Below are positions 36,265 to 47,700 of a DNA stretch of 64,000 bases, piece by piece. The stretch is from Deltaproteobacteria bacterium. GTDB lineage: Bacteria; Desulfobacterota; Binatia; UTPRO1. Both the position numbers and the translations under genes were made by a program. Under the pieces are notes generated by a model. It made no database searches, was not told where the DNA came from, and saw only the letters and a program-made list of their open reading frames with translations. The DNA lies in assembly GCA_016200545.1 (NCBI GenBank), contig JACQEO010000055.1, positions 18,139 to 82,138 of the forward strand, given 5' to 3'. Position 1 is the stretch's first letter. Each line of letters begins with the position of its first letter.

Positions 36265-38493
36265 ATGTCGGTCACCGTCGAGACCGGACTCCGGCACGGA
36301 CTCACGGCCGACGAATACGCGCGCATCGAGGCCGCGCTCGGACGGGCGCCGACGATCGAGGAGCTCGGCGTCTTTTCGGTGATGTGGTCCGAGCACTGTA
36401 GCTACAAGAGCTCGCGCGTCCATCTCCGTGGGCTACCGACGACGGGGCCGCGTGTGCTGCAGGGACCGGGCGAAAACGCCGGCGCGCTCGACGTCGGCGA
36501 CGGCCTCGCCGTCGTGTTCAAGATCGAGAGCCACAATCACCCGTCCTTCGTCGAGCCGTTCCAGGGCGCGGCGACGGGGGTGGGCGGCATCCTGCGCGAC
36601 ATCTTCACGATGGGCGCGCGCCCGATCGCCAACCTCAACTCGCTGCGCTTCGGGAGTGTCGCCCATCCACGCACGCCGTATCTCGTACGCGGCGTGGTGG
36701 CGGGGATCGGCGGCTACGGCAACTGCATCGGCGTCGCCACCGTCGGCGGCGAGGTCTCGTTCGATCCGGGCTACGATCACAACATCCTCGTGAACGCGTT
36801 CACGCTCGGTGTCGTCCAGTCCGATCGCATCTTCCGCGCCCGCGCCGAGGGCGTCGGTAACCCGGTGATGTACGTCGGCTCGAAGACCGGCCGCGACGGT
36901 ATTCACGGCGCGAGCCTGCTCGCGTCCGCGGAGTTCGACGCCGACTCCGAGAGCAAGCGGCCGACGGTGCAGGTCGGCGACCCGTTCACCGAGAAGCTGC
37001 TGCTGGAGGCTTGCCTCGAGCTCATGTCGCCCGCTTACAGCGCGCACCTCGTCGGTATTCAAGACATGGGCGCCGCCGGTCTCACGAGCTCGTCGGTCGA
37101 GATGGCGGGGCGCGCCGGCAGCGGCATCGACCTCGACCTCGCGCGCGTGCCGCTGCGCGAGGAAGGCATGACGCCGTACGACATCCTGCTGTCGGAGTCG
37201 CAGGAGCGCATGCTGCTGGTCGTCCGCGCCGGCTCCGAGGACGTGGTGCGGGCGCTGTTCGCCAAATGGGACCTCGACGCTGCGGTGATCGGCACCGTCA
37301 CCGATAGCGGGCACCTGCGTTGCACCTGGGAGGGACGTCAGGTCGTCGACCTGCCGATCGCGCCGCTCACCGACGGCGCGCCGCTCTACCACCGGCCCGC
37401 CGTCGAGCCCGCGCCCGAGGAGGGCGCGCGTCTCCTGCTCCGCGATCTCGCCGAGCCGCGCGACTACGGCCACGTGTTGATGCAGCTCCTCGAGTCACCC
37501 AACCTGTGCTCGCGTGAGTGGGTGTACCGCCAGTACGATACCTACGTCGGCGGCAACAGCGTCGTGCGGCCGGGGTCGGACGCGGCGGTCGTACGCCTCG
37601 ACGGCACGCAGAAGGGCGTCGCCATGACGCTCGACTGCAACAGCCGGCTCTGTCTCCTCGATCCGTACGTCGGTACCGTGAGCGCGGTCGCGGAGGCGGC
37701 ACGCAACCTCGCGGTCTCGGGCGCGGAGCCGATCGGCGTCACCAACTGCCTCAACTTCGGCAGCCCTGAGAAGCCCGAGGTGATGTGGCAGTTCCAACAA
37801 GCGATCGCCGGCCTGCGTGACGCCTGCCTCGCATTTGGTACGCCGGTGGTGAGCGGCAACGTGAGCTTCTACAACGAGACCGAAGGCCGCAGTATCCCAC
37901 CGACGCCGGTGATCGGCATGGTCGGCCTCCTCGACGACGTGTCGCAGCGCGTGACGCAATGGTTCAAGGGCGAGGGCGACGCGATCGTCCTCCTCGGACG
38001 CAATCGCGAGGAGCTCGGCGGGTCCGAGTACTTGGCGGTGATCCATCATCAAGTGCGCGGCCCGCTGCCGTGGATCGATCTCGACATCGAGCGCCGGTTG
38101 ATTCGCACCGTGCTGGCGGCGGCGCGCGAGGGTCTGCTGCGCTCCGCGCACGACGTCGCCGAGGGCGGCCTCGCCGTCGCGCTCGCGGAGTGCTGCATCT
38201 CCAACGAGACCGGCCCGCCGGTCGGCGCGCGCATCGAGCTCGAGAGCGGGCTTCGCCCCGACGCGCTGCTTTTCGGCGAAAGCCACGGGCGTATCGTCGT
38301 GTCCGTCCGCCGCCGGCACCTGACGCGGCTGCGCGAGCTCGCGCACCGTGACGAGGTCGTCATGACCTCCATCGGCGAGGTCCGCGGACAGCGATTCGAG
38401 ATCGGCGACCTCGTCGACCTGCCGGTGCTCGCGATGCGCGAACGCTGGCGGAGTGCGCTCGAACGCACCCTCGCTGGACGCCTCGGAGAATGA
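36265..38493 (+). CDS. purL: FGAM synthase subunit PurL (small type)
   Basis: A 742-residue PurL that forms FGAM from FGAR with ammonia from PurQ. It is the small type, which needs PurS, consistent with purS nearby. [39 protein letters not shown] and [17 protein letters not shown] are hallmark segments, and [16 protein letters not shown] lies in the second half. I used the ATG at 36265; a GTG at 36259 overlapping the purQ stop is equally possible. Confidence 0.95.
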   Translation: MSVTVETGLRHGLTADEYARIEAALGRAPTIEELGVFSVMWSEHCSYKSSRVHLRGLPTTGPRVLQGPGENAGALDVGDGLAVVFKIESHNHPSFVEPFQGAATGVGGILRDIFTMGARPIANLNSLRFGSVAHPRTPYLVRGVVAGIGGYGNCIGVATVGGEVSFDPGYDHNILVNAFTLGVVQSDRIFRARAEGVGNPVMYVGSKTGRDGIHGASLLASAEFDADSESKRPTVQVGDPFTEKLLLEACLELMSPAYSAHLVGIQDMGAAGLTSSSVEMAGRAGSGIDLDLARVPLREEGMTPYDILLSESQERMLLVVRAGSEDVVRALFAKWDLDAAVIGTVTDSGHLRCTWEGRQVVDLPIAPLTDGAPLYHRPAVEPAPEEGARLLLRDLAEPRDYGHVLMQLLESPNLCSREWVYRQYDTYVGGNSVVRPGSDAAVVRLDGTQKGVAMTLDCNSRLCLLDPYVGTVSAVAEAARNLAVSGAEPIGVTNCLNFGSPEKPEVMWQFQQAIAGLRDACLAFGTPVVSGNVSFYNETEGRSIPPTPVIGMVGLLDDVSQRVTQWFKGEGDAIVLLGRNREELGGSEYLAVIHHQVRGPLPWIDLDIERRLIRTVLAAAREGLLRSAHDVAEGGLAVALAECCISNETGPPVGARIELESGLRPDALLFGESHGRIVVSVRRRHLTRLRELAHRDEVVMTSIGEVRGQRFEIGDLVDLPVLAMRERWRSALERTLAGRLGE

Positions 38494-38506
38494 TAGACCA
38501 TCGAGG

Positions 38507-39961
38507 GTGAGCGACATCGCGGAGCGGGATGGGGCGCCGAGCGCGTCCGCCAGCGACGGCTTCCACGAGGAATGCGGGGTGGTCGGTGTCTACGGGCACC
38601 CCGAAGCTTCGAACCTCGTCTACCTCGGTCTCTGCGCACTGCAACACCGTGGGCAGGAGGCCGCCGGAATCGTCTCCGCGGACGGCCACGTGCTGGTGTC
38701 GCATCGGGGGATGGGGCTGGTCGCCGACGTCTTCCGCGAGGACATCGTGCGGCGCCTGCACGGCGAGTCCGCGATCGGCCACAACCGCTACTCGACGACC
38801 GGCTCCTCCCATCTCAAAAACGCGCAGCCGCTCGTGGTCGAGTATGGGCGCGGCGGCCTCGCGGTCGCGCACAACGGCAATCTTGTGAACGCCGAGGAGC
38901 TGCGCACCCGGCTCGAGGAGCGCGGCTCGATCTTCCAATCGACGGTCGACAGCGAGGTGATCATCCACCTGATCGCCGCCTCGCACGGCGAGGCCCTCGA
39001 GGACCGCGTCGTCGAGGCGCTGCGCGAGGTCCGTGGCGCGTACTCGTTGGTGTTTCTCTCGACCGATAAACTGATCGGCGTCCGCGACCCGTACGGTTTC
39101 CGCCCCCTCGTCCTCGGCCGTCTGAAAGGTGCGTGGGTGCTGGCGTCGGAAACCTGCGCGCTCGACCTCATGGACGCCACCTACGAGCGCGAGGTCGAGC
39201 CGGGCGAGGTGGTGGTGCTGTCGAAGGACGGACTCGCTTCGTATCGCCCCTTCACGCCGGAGGCGCCGGCGGCCTGTATCTTCGAGTACATCTACTTCGC
39301 GCGTCCCGACTCGACGGTCTTCGGGCGGAGCGTCTACCGCGCTCGCAAGGAGCTCGGGCATCAACTCGCGCGCGAGTCGGGGGTCGAGGCCGACGTCGTC
39401 GTACCGGTTCCCGACTCGGGCGTGCCGGCCGCGATCGGCTACGCGGAGGAGTCGGGAATCCCGTTCGACATGGGTCTGATCCGCAACCACTACGTCGGAC
39501 GCACGTTCATCGAGCCGCAGGAGGCGATCCGTCACTTCGGCGTCAAGGTGAAGCTGAACGCGCAGCGCGAGGTTCTCGCGGGGAAGCGCGTGATCGTCGT
39601 CGACGATTCGATCGTGCGCGGCACCACCAGCCGGAAGATCGTGAAGATGATCCGCGACGCCGGGGCGCGCGAGGTCCACATGCGAATCAGCTCGCCGCCG
39701 ACGACGAGCCCCTGCTACTACGGCATCGATACGCCGAACCGCAGCGAGCTCATCGCCTCCTCGCACAACGTCGAGGAGATCCGCCGCTACATCACCGCCG
39801 ACTCGCTCGCCTACCTCAGCGAGGAGGGCATGTACGTCTTCTTGGGTGGCAAGCGCGGCGGGTTCTGCGACGCCTGCTTCACGGGCCGTTATCCGGTGGC
39901 GTTCGAGGACGCCGCCAAGCACCGGCAACTGGTGCTCTTCGAAGCCGCCGATCAACGCTGA
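38507..39961 (+). CDS. purF: Amidophosphoribosyltransferase (PurF)
   Basis: A 484-residue PurF, the committed step of purine synthesis (PRPP plus glutamine to phosphoribosylamine). The catalytic Cys23 in [11 protein letters not shown] becomes the N-terminus after propeptide removal. [11 protein letters not shown] and [11 protein letters not shown] are glutaminase motifs; [14 protein letters not shown] is the PRPP loop. Cysteines in [21 protein letters not shown] and GFCDACFTG match the 4Fe-4S type known from Bacillus. The start is GTG with an atypically close GAGG; an alternative lies at 38453 inside purL. Confidence 0.93.
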   Translation: MSDIAERDGAPSASASDGFHEECGVVGVYGHPEASNLVYLGLCALQHRGQEAAGIVSADGHVLVSHRGMGLVADVFREDIVRRLHGESAIGHNRYSTTGSSHLKNAQPLVVEYGRGGLAVAHNGNLVNAEELRTRLEERGSIFQSTVDSEVIIHLIAASHGEALEDRVVEALREVRGAYSLVFLSTDKLIGVRDPYGFRPLVLGRLKGAWVLASETCALDLMDATYEREVEPGEVVVLSKDGLASYRPFTPEAPAACIFEYIYFARPDSTVFGRSVYRARKELGHQLARESGVEADVVVPVPDSGVPAAIGYAEESGIPFDMGLIRNHYVGRTFIEPQEAIRHFGVKVKLNAQREVLAGKRVIVVDDSIVRGTTSRKIVKMIRDAGAREVHMRISSPPTTSPCYYGIDTPNRSELIASSHNVEEIRRYITADSLAYLSEEGMYVFLGGKRGGFCDACFTGRYPVAFEDAAKHRQLVLFEAADQR

Positions 39962-39989
39962 GCGGTCGCGACCCCGGTCTCGACCGTCG

Positions 39990-41411
39990 ATGCGCGCCCC
40001 GGGCGACCTGATCGCGGAGATCGAATGCGGCCCGTCGGGCCCGGCGGTCGCGGCGTTCTTCGATCTCGACCGGACGCTTCTCGCCGGCTTCTCCGCCGCG
40101 GCGTTCATCCGCGATGACGTGATGGCCGGTCGCATGGGCGCGACCGAGCTCGCGCGCACGTTGCTCGCGGCGGTGCGCTTTCAGTTGGGCGTGCTCGGCT
40201 TCTCGGGGTTCATCGCCAGCACGGTGGCGCGCTTGCGCGGACGCTCCGAGGCCGAGTTCGAGGCCAACGCCGAGCACATCTTCCGCGAGCACCTGGCGGG
40301 AGAAGTCTACCCGGAGTCGCGCGCGCTCGTACGGGCGCACCTGCGCAGAGGGCACACGGTCGCCGTCGTGTCGTCGGCGACCCGCTACCAGATCGAGCCG
40401 CTGGCGCGTGACTTCGGCATCCCGCACGTGCTCTGCACGGGACTCGAGGTGTGCGAGGGCCGCTTCACGGGCGGCGTCGTCCAGCCCACCTGCTACGGGG
40501 AGGGCAAGGCCGCGGCGGCGCGCGCCTTCGCGTCGGCGCACGGCGTCGGGCTCGGGGAGAGCTACTTCTACACCGACAGCGAGGAGGATCTGCCGTTGCT
40601 CGAGATCGTCGGCCGGCCGCGGCCGACCAATCCGAGCGCCCGCCTCGCCGAGATCGCGACCAGACGCGGCTGGCCGGTGCGTCGCTTCCGCAGCCGCGGC
40701 ACGCCGGGGGTGCTCGCGATCGCGCGCACGGCGCTCGCCGTCGGCAGCCTCGCCCCCGCATTCGCCCTCGGCGTCCCGGCGGCGATCCTCGGCGGTAGCT
40801 GGCGGCACGCCGTGAACGTCGTGATTTCCACGTGGGGTGAGCTCGGCACGGCGCTCGCCGGCGTCGACCTGCACGTCATCGGCGAGGCGCACCTCTGGGC
40901 GGAGCGACCGGCCGTCTTCATCTTCAACCATCAGAGCGGCATCGACATGCTGCTGCTCTGCCGGTTGCTGCGGCGGGACATCGTCGGGGTGGCGAAGCAG
41001 GAGATCCGCCGCAACCTGATCTTCGGTCCGGCGTTCGCGCTCGCCGGCGTGGTCTTCATCGATCGTTTCGACCGCGAACGCGCCGTCGCAGCGCTGGCGC
41101 CGGCGGTCGAGGCCCTTCAGCAGGGGCTCTCGATCGTGCTCGCGCCCGAGGGCACGCGGAGTGCGACGCCACGGCCCGGTCGGTTCAAGAAGGGTGCCTT
41201 TCATCTCGCGATGGCGGCACGCGTGCCGATCGTCCCGATCGTCTTCCGAAATGCCCTCGACGCCTTACCGAAGCACGCGGTCATCGTCCGTCCGACGACC
41301 GTCGAGGTAGTCGTGCATCCGCCGATTCCGACGACGAACTGGACGCCCGCCGCTCTCGACGACGAGATCGCCGCGATTCACCAGCTCTACGAGGAGACGC
41401 TCGACGCCTGA
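39990..41411 (+). CDS. HAD phosphatase - 1-acylglycerol-3-phosphate acyltransferase fusion
   Basis: A 473-residue two-domain protein. Residues 20-225 form an HAD-IB domain: AAFFDLDRTLLAG is motif I, VAVVSSAT motif II and YFYTDSEEDLPLL motif IV. Residues 255-470 form a PlsC-like acyltransferase with IFNHQSGIDMLLL (N/H-x4-D), RFDRERAVA and VLAPEGTRSATP (the E-G-T-R motif). It would make or remodel phosphatidic acid. Such fusions are known in mycobacteria and proteobacteria. Codon 426 (41265-41267) is TTA, rare here. It follows purF by 28 bases. Confidence 0.88.
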   Translation: MRAPGDLIAEIECGPSGPAVAAFFDLDRTLLAGFSAAAFIRDDVMAGRMGATELARTLLAAVRFQLGVLGFSGFIASTVARLRGRSEAEFEANAEHIFREHLAGEVYPESRALVRAHLRRGHTVAVVSSATRYQIEPLARDFGIPHVLCTGLEVCEGRFTGGVVQPTCYGEGKAAAARAFASAHGVGLGESYFYTDSEEDLPLLEIVGRPRPTNPSARLAEIATRRGWPVRRFRSRGTPGVLAIARTALAVGSLAPAFALGVPAAILGGSWRHAVNVVISTWGELGTALAGVDLHVIGEAHLWAERPAVFIFNHQSGIDMLLLCRLLRRDIVGVAKQEIRRNLIFGPAFALAGVVFIDRFDRERAVAALAPAVEALQQGLSIVLAPEGTRSATPRPGRFKKGAFHLAMAARVPIVPIVFRNALDALPKHAVIVRPTTVEVVVHPPIPTTNWTPAALDDEIAAIHQLYEETLDA

Positions 41412-41447
41412 GGGCGGCGCCGGCTGACGCGGCGGGGCTCACGTTCT

Positions 41448-41472
41448 GCGAAGCGCGAGAGCGCGACTTCGC
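41448..41472 (+). terminator. Hairpin after the purine operon (possible terminator)
   Basis: GCGAAGCGC-GAGA-GCG, then a 3-base bulge CGA and CTTCGC form a 9-bp stem capped by a GNRA-type tetraloop. No T run follows, so intrinsic termination is doubtful; it may mark the 3' end of the preceding transcript. Confidence 0.3.
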
Positions 41473-41487
41473 CGCGGACGGACCTTG

Positions 41488-41516
41488 TTGCGCTGGCGTA
41501 TCGTGCGACGTACGCT
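41488..41516 (+). promoter_or_regulatory. Candidate nadB promoter
   Basis: TTGCGC (41488-41493) and TACGCT (41511-41516), with a 17-base spacer, end 9 bases before the nadB ATG. No ribosome binding site is visible between them. Confidence 0.35.
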
Positions 41517-41525
41517 CCGCCCCGC

Positions 41526-43139
41526 ATGGTCGCCTCCGACGCGCCCTGGGACTATCTCGTCATCGGGAGCGGCATCGCGGGGCTCACCTTCACGCTTGGC
41601 GTCGCCGACAGCGGGCGGGTCGCGATCGTCACGAAGGATCGTACCGACGAGAGCAACTCGTCGTACGCCCAGGGCGGTGTCGCGAGCGTGTGGAGCCCCG
41701 AGGACTCCTTCGAGGCGCACGCCGAGGATACGATCCGTGCCGGCGCCGGCCTCTGCCACGAGGACATCGTCGAGATGGTCGTGCACGAGGGACCGGCGCG
41801 CATCCGCGAGCTCATCGCCCTCGGGACCCGCTTCGATTCGCACCTCACCGGCGACGCCGTCGAGTACGATCTCGGGCGCGAGGGCGGCCACTCGCGCCGC
41901 CGCGTGCTGCATGCGGGCGATCTCACCGGGCAGGAAATCGTGCGCGCGCTCGCCGTCGCCGTCCGCCGCCATCCGCACGTCCAGGTGCTCGAGAACGCGC
42001 TCGCGGTCGATCTCCTGACGGATCGCACGCGCGCGGGCGGGGCCCCGCCGACGTGCTGGGGCGCCTACGTATACGACCGGCAGCGCGGAGCGGTGCGCAC
42101 CGTGCGCGCGCGGGCGACCGCCCTGTGCTCGGGCGGCGCCGGCAAGGTCTACCTCTACACGACCAACCCCGACGTCGCGACCGGCGATGGCGTCGCGATC
42201 GCGTTCCGCGCCGGCGCCGCGGTCGGCAACATGGAGTTCTTCCAGTTCCATCCGACGTGCCTGTACCACCCGCAGGCGAAGTCATTTCTCATCTCGGAGG
42301 CGCTGCGCGGAGAGGGCGCCCGCCTGCGTACGCAAGACGGCTCGTTCTTCATGGGCTCCTACCATCCGGACGCCGAGCTGGCGCCACGCGATGTCGTGGC
42401 GCGCGCCATCGATCACGAAATGAAGGTGCACGGCTACGAATGCGTGTACCTCGACATCACGCACCAGCCGCCGGCGTTTCTCGCCGAGCGCTTCCCGCAC
42501 ATCCTGCGACGCTGTCGCGAGCTCGGGATCGACATCACGCGCGAGTGGATTCCGGTGGTGCCGGCGGCGCACTACATGTGCGGCGGTGTCGTCACCGATC
42601 GCGAGGGACGGACGGGGATCGGCCGGCTCTACGCGGCGGGCGAGGTGGCGATGACCGGGCTTCACGGGGCGAACCGCCTGGCCTCCAACTCACTCCTCGA
42701 GGCGCTCGTCTTCGGCCATCGCGCCGCCGCCGACGCGCGTCGCATGCTGGCGCACGACGCGACACCGCCGCCGCCGATGCCCGACTGGAACCCGGGAACG
42801 GCGGTGAACAGCGACGAGTCGGTGGTCGTCACCCAGAACTGGGACGAGGTGCGGCGCACGATGTGGAACTTCGTCGGCATCGTGCGCTCGACCCGACGCC
42901 TCGAGCGCGCCCGCAAACGCATTGCGATGCTGCAGGAGGAGATCCGTGAGTACTATTGGGACTTCTTGGTGACAGGCGACCTTCTCGAGCTGCGCAACAT
43001 CGCGACGGTAGCGGAGCTGATCGTGCGCGCGGCCCTGATGCGACGGGAAAGTCGCGGCCTGCACTACACGATCGACTACTCCGAGCGAGACGACCTTCGA
43101 TGGCGCAAGGACACCCTCATCACCCCGTCAGACTCTTGA
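41526..43139 (+). CDS. nadB: L-aspartate oxidase (NadB)
   Basis: A 537-residue FAD enzyme that oxidises aspartate to iminoaspartate, the first step of de novo NAD synthesis. DYLVIGSGIAGLTFTLGVA is the FAD-binding start and SSYAQGGVASVW the second conserved region. LEFFQFHPTCLY-like MEFFQFHPTCLYHP and HYMCGGVVTDREGRT are active-site segments, and LASNSLLEALVFG follows. NadA and NadC are not in the window. It lies alone between the acyltransferase fusion and a lytic transglycosylase. Confidence 0.95.
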   Translation: MVASDAPWDYLVIGSGIAGLTFTLGVADSGRVAIVTKDRTDESNSSYAQGGVASVWSPEDSFEAHAEDTIRAGAGLCHEDIVEMVVHEGPARIRELIALGTRFDSHLTGDAVEYDLGREGGHSRRRVLHAGDLTGQEIVRALAVAVRRHPHVQVLENALAVDLLTDRTRAGGAPPTCWGAYVYDRQRGAVRTVRARATALCSGGAGKVYLYTTNPDVATGDGVAIAFRAGAAVGNMEFFQFHPTCLYHPQAKSFLISEALRGEGARLRTQDGSFFMGSYHPDAELAPRDVVARAIDHEMKVHGYECVYLDITHQPPAFLAERFPHILRRCRELGIDITREWIPVVPAAHYMCGGVVTDREGRTGIGRLYAAGEVAMTGLHGANRLASNSLLEALVFGHRAAADARRMLAHDATPPPPMPDWNPGTAVNSDESVVVTQNWDEVRRTMWNFVGIVRSTRRLERARKRIAMLQEEIREYYWDFLVTGDLLELRNIATVAELIVRAALMRRESRGLHYTIDYSERDDLRWRKDTLITPSDS

Positions 43140-43181
43140 CCCGGGGCGTGACACAATCTGGTCGGCGCGTACGTTTACGCG

Positions 43182-43211
43182 TTGACGTCCGGCTATAGGG
43201 TTGACTATGGT
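43182..43211 (+). promoter_or_regulatory. Candidate promoter of the lytic transglycosylase gene
   Basis: TTGACG (43182-43187) and TATGGT (43206-43211) with an 18-base spacer. The -10 element ends 8 bases before the ATG at 43220, with no Shine-Dalgarno sequence between. Confidence 0.5.
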
Positions 43212-43219
43212 TGCGGCCG

Positions 43220-43888
43220 ATGACGTGGGTCGGACGGCGGGCGGCGGTGACGGTCGTGGGCGCCCTCCTCATGGAACTCCTGCAGAGCGTGACGGCCGGG
43301 TCGGCCGCTGCCGACATCTATCTCAAGCGCGACCGCTACGGCGTCCTGCACTTCACGAACGTCCCCACCGACAAAGGCTATCAAGTGATGATGCGGGAGC
43401 CGTTGCCGAGCTCGCGGCGGCCGAGCGTCGGGGCGAGCGGCAGCACCGGCAGTTCGTTCGTCGTCGATTCGCGCGCGTTCGACCCGATCATCGCCGAGGT
43501 CGCGGGGCGCTATCAGATGGATCGCGCCCTGGTGAAAGCGGTGATCAAGGCGGAGTCCGGCTTCCAGCCCCGCGCCGTGTCGCCGAAGGGCGCGCGTGGA
43601 CTCATGCAGCTGATGCCGGGCACGGCGTTGCTGCACGGCGTACGCAACATCCACGAGCCGAGCCAGAACATCGAAGGCGGAGTCCAGCACCTGCGCATGT
43701 TGCTCGATCGCTACGGCGGCAACGTGCCGCTGGCGCTCGCCGCCTACAACGCCGGCGAGAACGCCGTCGACCAGCACGGCGGCATTCCGCCGTTCCCCGA
43801 GACGCGCGACTACGTGTGGCGCGTGCTACAGTTCCGCCAGCAGTACCTGCAACAGTACATCCAGCAAGCGATCGCCCGCGGGCAGTGA
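43220..43888 (+). CDS. Exported lytic transglycosylase with DUF4124-like N-terminus
   Basis: A 222-residue exported protein. A signal peptide of about 30 residues ends near GSAAAD. The mature start IYLKRDRYGVLHFTNVPTDK is a DUF4124-like strand segment. Residues 90-210 are the SLT domain: VKAVIKAESGFQPRAVSPKG has the catalytic Glu, ARGLMQLMPGTA follows, and LALAAYNAGENAV is the third motif. It would cleave peptidoglycan in the periplasm. An upstream TTG at 43211 is possible; the ATG fits the signal peptide better. Confidence 0.9.
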   Translation: MTWVGRRAAVTVVGALLMELLQSVTAGSAAADIYLKRDRYGVLHFTNVPTDKGYQVMMREPLPSSRRPSVGASGSTGSSFVVDSRAFDPIIAEVAGRYQMDRALVKAVIKAESGFQPRAVSPKGARGLMQLMPGTALLHGVRNIHEPSQNIEGGVQHLRMLLDRYGGNVPLALAAYNAGENAVDQHGGIPPFPETRDYVWRVLQFRQQYLQQYIQQAIARGQ

Positions 43889-43982
43889 GACCCCGGTCGG
43901 GTCGTGCGCGTGCGCAGCCGATCCGCTCGTTGGTGTCGGCGTGGCGGTGTGCGTGATGGCGGTCGGGGTGCAAGATCTTCCG

Positions 43983-44612
43983 ATGCGGCGCGCGCGGCTC
44001 CTCTGGACGGCCCCGAACGTCCTCACGCTCTTCCGCGTCGCGCTCGTGCCGGTCCTCGTCTACGTGCTGCGCGATCCCGGCCCGCTGGCCGGCCTTCTCG
44101 CGGCCCTGCTCTTCTTCCTCGCCTCGCTGACGGACTACTTCGACGGCTACCTGGCCCGCAAGTACGGTATCGTCACCACCCTCGGAAAGTTCCTCGATCC
44201 GCTCGCCGACAAGCTCATCGTCGCTTCGGTGCTGATCATGTTGGCGGCGATGCCGTGCGCGCCGGGGATGACGGCGTGCGAGCCGCGTGTGCCGGCGTGG
44301 ATCGTCGTCCTGATCGTTGGGCGCGAGCTCGCGGTCACGGGGCTTCGCGGCATCGCCTCCGGCGAGGGCGTGACGCTCGGCGCCGAGGAGCTCGGCAAGT
44401 ACAAGATGATCTTTCAGATGTTCGCGCTCGTCGGTCTCTTGGTGCACTACCGATATGTCTACGTCGACTTCCACGCCGCCGGGATGTACTTCTTGTGGAT
44501 CGCGCTGGCGTTGGCGCTGTGGTCGGCGAGCGACTACCACGTGCGCGTGTATCGCGCGGTGCGCGCCGCGCGCGCGGCGTCGCCCGTTGACAGCCCATCC
44601 TCGCCCCCTTAA
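43983..44612 (+). CDS. pgsA: CDP-diacylglycerol-glycerol-3-phosphate 3-phosphatidyltransferase (PgsA)
   Basis: A 209-residue membrane enzyme making phosphatidylglycerol phosphate. TAPNVLTLFRVALVPVLVYV is the typical N-terminus. The CDP-alcohol signature is complete: D-YF-DGYLAR, eight residues, G-KFL-D-PLA-D. Compare the variant signature in the gene at 12389. Starts at 43941 (GTG) and 43956 (ATG) also exist; the ATG at 43983 matches E. coli PgsA best. tRNA-Gly follows 14 bases after the stop. Confidence 0.9.
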   Translation: MRRARLLWTAPNVLTLFRVALVPVLVYVLRDPGPLAGLLAALLFFLASLTDYFDGYLARKYGIVTTLGKFLDPLADKLIVASVLIMLAAMPCAPGMTACEPRVPAWIVVLIVGRELAVTGLRGIASGEGVTLGAEELGKYKMIFQMFALVGLLVHYRYVYVDFHAAGMYFLWIALALALWSASDYHVRVYRAVRAARAASPVDSPSSPP

Positions 44613-44626
44613 GGTACCGCGCCTGT

Positions 44627-44700
44627 GCGGGTGTAGCTCAGTTGGCTAGAGCACGACCTTGCCAAGGTCGGGGTCGAGGGTTCGAAGCCCTTCACCCGCT
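44627..44700 (+). tRNA. tRNA-Gly (GCC)
   Basis: A 74-base cloverleaf with acceptor stem GCGGGTG/CACCCGC, discriminator U and anticodon loop TTGCCAA, giving anticodon GCC. The T loop is TTCGAAG. CCA is not encoded. It starts 14 bases after pgsA. Confidence 0.95.
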
Positions 44701-44710
44701 TTTGCGCCGC

Positions 44711-44738
44711 AAGGGCCCCGGCGTGTCGCCGGGGCCTT
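44711..44738 (+). terminator. GC-rich hairpin after tRNA-Gly
   Basis: GGCCCCGGCG (44714-44723), loop TGT, CGCCGGGGCC (44727-44736), extended by two weak pairs. The stem is very strong but no U tract follows. It probably ends or protects the tRNA precursor. Confidence 0.5.
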
Positions 44739-44754
44739 CGCATTCCACATCTCC

Positions 44755-47700
44755 GTGAGCACCGCATCCGTCCTCACGATCTATCCGACGGCGCTCAAGG
44801 TCGAAGAGGTCCTGAAGGCGCGCGCGCGCGCCGGCGACGTCTCCCTCGGCCACCGCCTGACGACGTTTCCGGAGCTGGTGGACGCGCTCGACGGCGAGAT
44901 CGTCGGCGCGCCGCCGATCGTCACGGAGGCAATCGCGATCGTCCTGGCGCAGGACGCGCTCGGCGAGGTGCTGGGCGCGGAGGCCACAGGCGAGCGGCCG
45001 GGCCTCGCGTCCGCGGCGCTGCGCGCGATCGGCGAGCTCAAGGCGGCGTGTCTCGGACCCGCCGAACTCGCCGCGATCACGCGCGCGACGCGCGTCGACG
45101 AGGCGCGCCGCAGCCTGCGCTGGCTCGCGCGCGTCGCCGCGGCGTACGCGCGGCGCCTGAGGCGTCTCGGCTGCGCCGACCGCCACGACCGCGACCGGCG
45201 CGTACTGCTGCTGCTCCACCGGCACGAGAGCGCGGGTATCCGGCCGCGCGTCCTGGCGGGTATCACCCGTCTCGTCATCGCGGAGATCTACGACTACTCG
45301 CCGTTGCAATCGCTGATCGCGCGGGCGCTGATCCGCCTCGTCGGTGACGCCGAGCTCGTCACCCTGGCGCACGGGGAGAACGTCGACGCGACGCGCTTCG
45401 TGGAGCGCACGTGGAACCGCTTCGTCGAGGATCCGGCGATCGCCGACAAGGTGTTGCCGGATTTCGTCGTGCGCGGCGGTCGTTCCGGGACGTTGTCGCG
45501 CGTCCTCACGGGACTCTTCGTCGAGCCGAAGCCGCCGGTGCCGCCCGCGGCGGTGCTCGATGAAAGCGTACGCGTCGTCGTCGCCCCGGGCCGCGCCGCC
45601 GAGGTGGAGGAAATCGGACGGCGGATCCACGCCGCGCTCGCTGCGGGAGTAGCGCCGGAACGCATCGCAGTCCTGGCGCGTAACCTCGGGAGGTACCGGT
45701 CGCTCCTCGCGGAGGTCGCGCGGCGCTACCGCCTGCCGCTCGCGATCGGCGTGACGCGACCGCTGGCGGCGCATGCGTCGGTGCAGGCGGTGCTCCGTCT
45801 GGGGCGGGCGGTGGCGGACGGGCTGCCGCGCGACGCGCTCGGCGCGGCGTTGGAGAGCGCCTATCTCGGCGCGGCGCCGCGGCGGGTGCGGCGCCTGCTC
45901 GGGACGATCGGCTACGTCGACGCCGCGACCCTCCCGCTCGCGGGCTGCCTTGCCCACGCCGAGGCTCGCCTCGAGCGCCGCGCGAACGGTACGGCGCCGG
46001 CGCGCGTGCGCGAGGGAAGCGCGCGTGCCCTGGCGCGTCTCCGCCGCGACGGGCCGACGATGGCGGCGACGGTTTGTCGACTCGGCGCGCTCGCCGAGAC
46101 GCGGAGTCTCGCCGCGCACGCGGCGGCGCTCCTCGATGTTCTCGGTGAGCTCGGCCTGGCACTGCCTTCGGGGGACGCCGCGCCCGGGGAGGCGTGGAGC
46201 GAGGGCGCGGCGCTTGCCGCGCTCGAGCGGCTGCTCGCCGATGTCGCCGCGCTCGGTCCGCTCGGGGCGCGACGGCTTTCGCTCGCGAGCTTTCTCGCGC
46301 GTCTCGGCGAGGCGGTCGAGGCGATCGACGTCGAGGCGCCGGGACCCGCCGCGAGCGGCGTGCACGTGCTCCCGATCGCGGACGCCCGCGGCCTCGATTT
46401 TGTCGACGTCTTCGTGCTCGGACTCGACGACGGTAGCTTTCCCGCGCCCCTCGCCGAGGACGCGCTGCTCGGCGACGGCGTGCGCTGCGAGGTGAATCGC
46501 TACGCGCTCCCACTCGTGCGTGCGGCCGTCGGACCGGCGGCGGAGGACGCCCCGCTCGGGCGCCTACTGCGGACGAGCGCCGATCGCGCCGCCGAGGATC
46601 CATTTCTCTTCTATCTCGCGCTGTCGACGGCCGAGCGGCGCGTCGTCGTCAGCTATCCGGCGCGCGACGAGCGCGGCGACGCGCTCGTGCGCTCGCCGTT
46701 CGTCGACGAGATCGTGACGATCGTCGGCGAGGACGCGGTGGTCGCGGCCGCGAATGACGGGGGCGTGCCGCCGGTCGAAGCGGCCGCCGACGTGAGCGAG
46801 CTCGTGCAGGCCGGTGTCGTGGCGGCCGCCGCGGGGCGGCCGGGGATTTTGGCGGCAGTCGGCGCCCGCCTACCGCCGGGGACGCTCGCGCGGCTCGTTG
46901 CGCGCATCCGCACGGAGCGACGCCGGGCACGCTACTTCCTTTTGGATCGCGAGCGCGACGCGGCGGCGAAGGAGGCGCTCGCCGACGCGTTCGTCGGTAG
47001 GCTCGCGCCTGATCCGGGGCGGCGCGAACGCCTGCGTGCCACGGAGTGGAGCGCCAGCCGCCTCGACGAGCTCGGCGCGTGCGGGTTCAAGTTCTTCGCG
47101 CATCGCGTCCTCGGGCTCGAGGCCGACGAGCTCGGGAACGAGGCGCTCGACGTCCGCGACGAGGGCATCTTGGTGCATCGGCTGCTCGAGGCAGTGTTGC
47201 GTTGCTGTGATCCGCTCCCGTCCGATCCCGAGGCGGCGGTGGCGGCGGCGCGTGTCGTCGCCGACGAGTGTCGGGCCACGCTCGCGGCCGAGCTGCATGC
47301 CGCCGACCCCGAGCTCTTCGCGCTCGCGTGGGCGCGCGCGCTCGCGGCCGTCGGCGAGCTCGTGCGCGGCGAGGGCGCGGCGACGCCGGCGCGTCGCCTC
47401 CTCGAGTGGCCGTTTCGCTTCACGATCGCCGACCATCGTCCCGGTGTCGGCGACGCGCGCCTCGACCTCACGCTCGCCGGCGTGCTCGATCGGGCCGACC
47501 TCTGGCTCGATGGTGCGGGGCGGATCGTCGCGGCGCGGGTGTTGGACTACAAGAACGCCAAGCGCGAGAGCGACTACGCCGCCGGCCTCGATGCGGCCCG
47601 CGCCATGGGGACGACGAGCTTTCAGATTCCCGTCTACGCGCTGGCGCTCACCGCGGCGCCCGAGCTCGCGTGGGCGGCCGACGCGAAGATCGCCGGCGGC

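Noticed and set aside
44659..44754. AddB-like start inside tRNA-Gly
   Set aside because: The frame is open into the tRNA, but translation from there would overlap the tRNA gene and its hairpin. The GTG at 44755 directly precedes the conserved-looking N-terminus.
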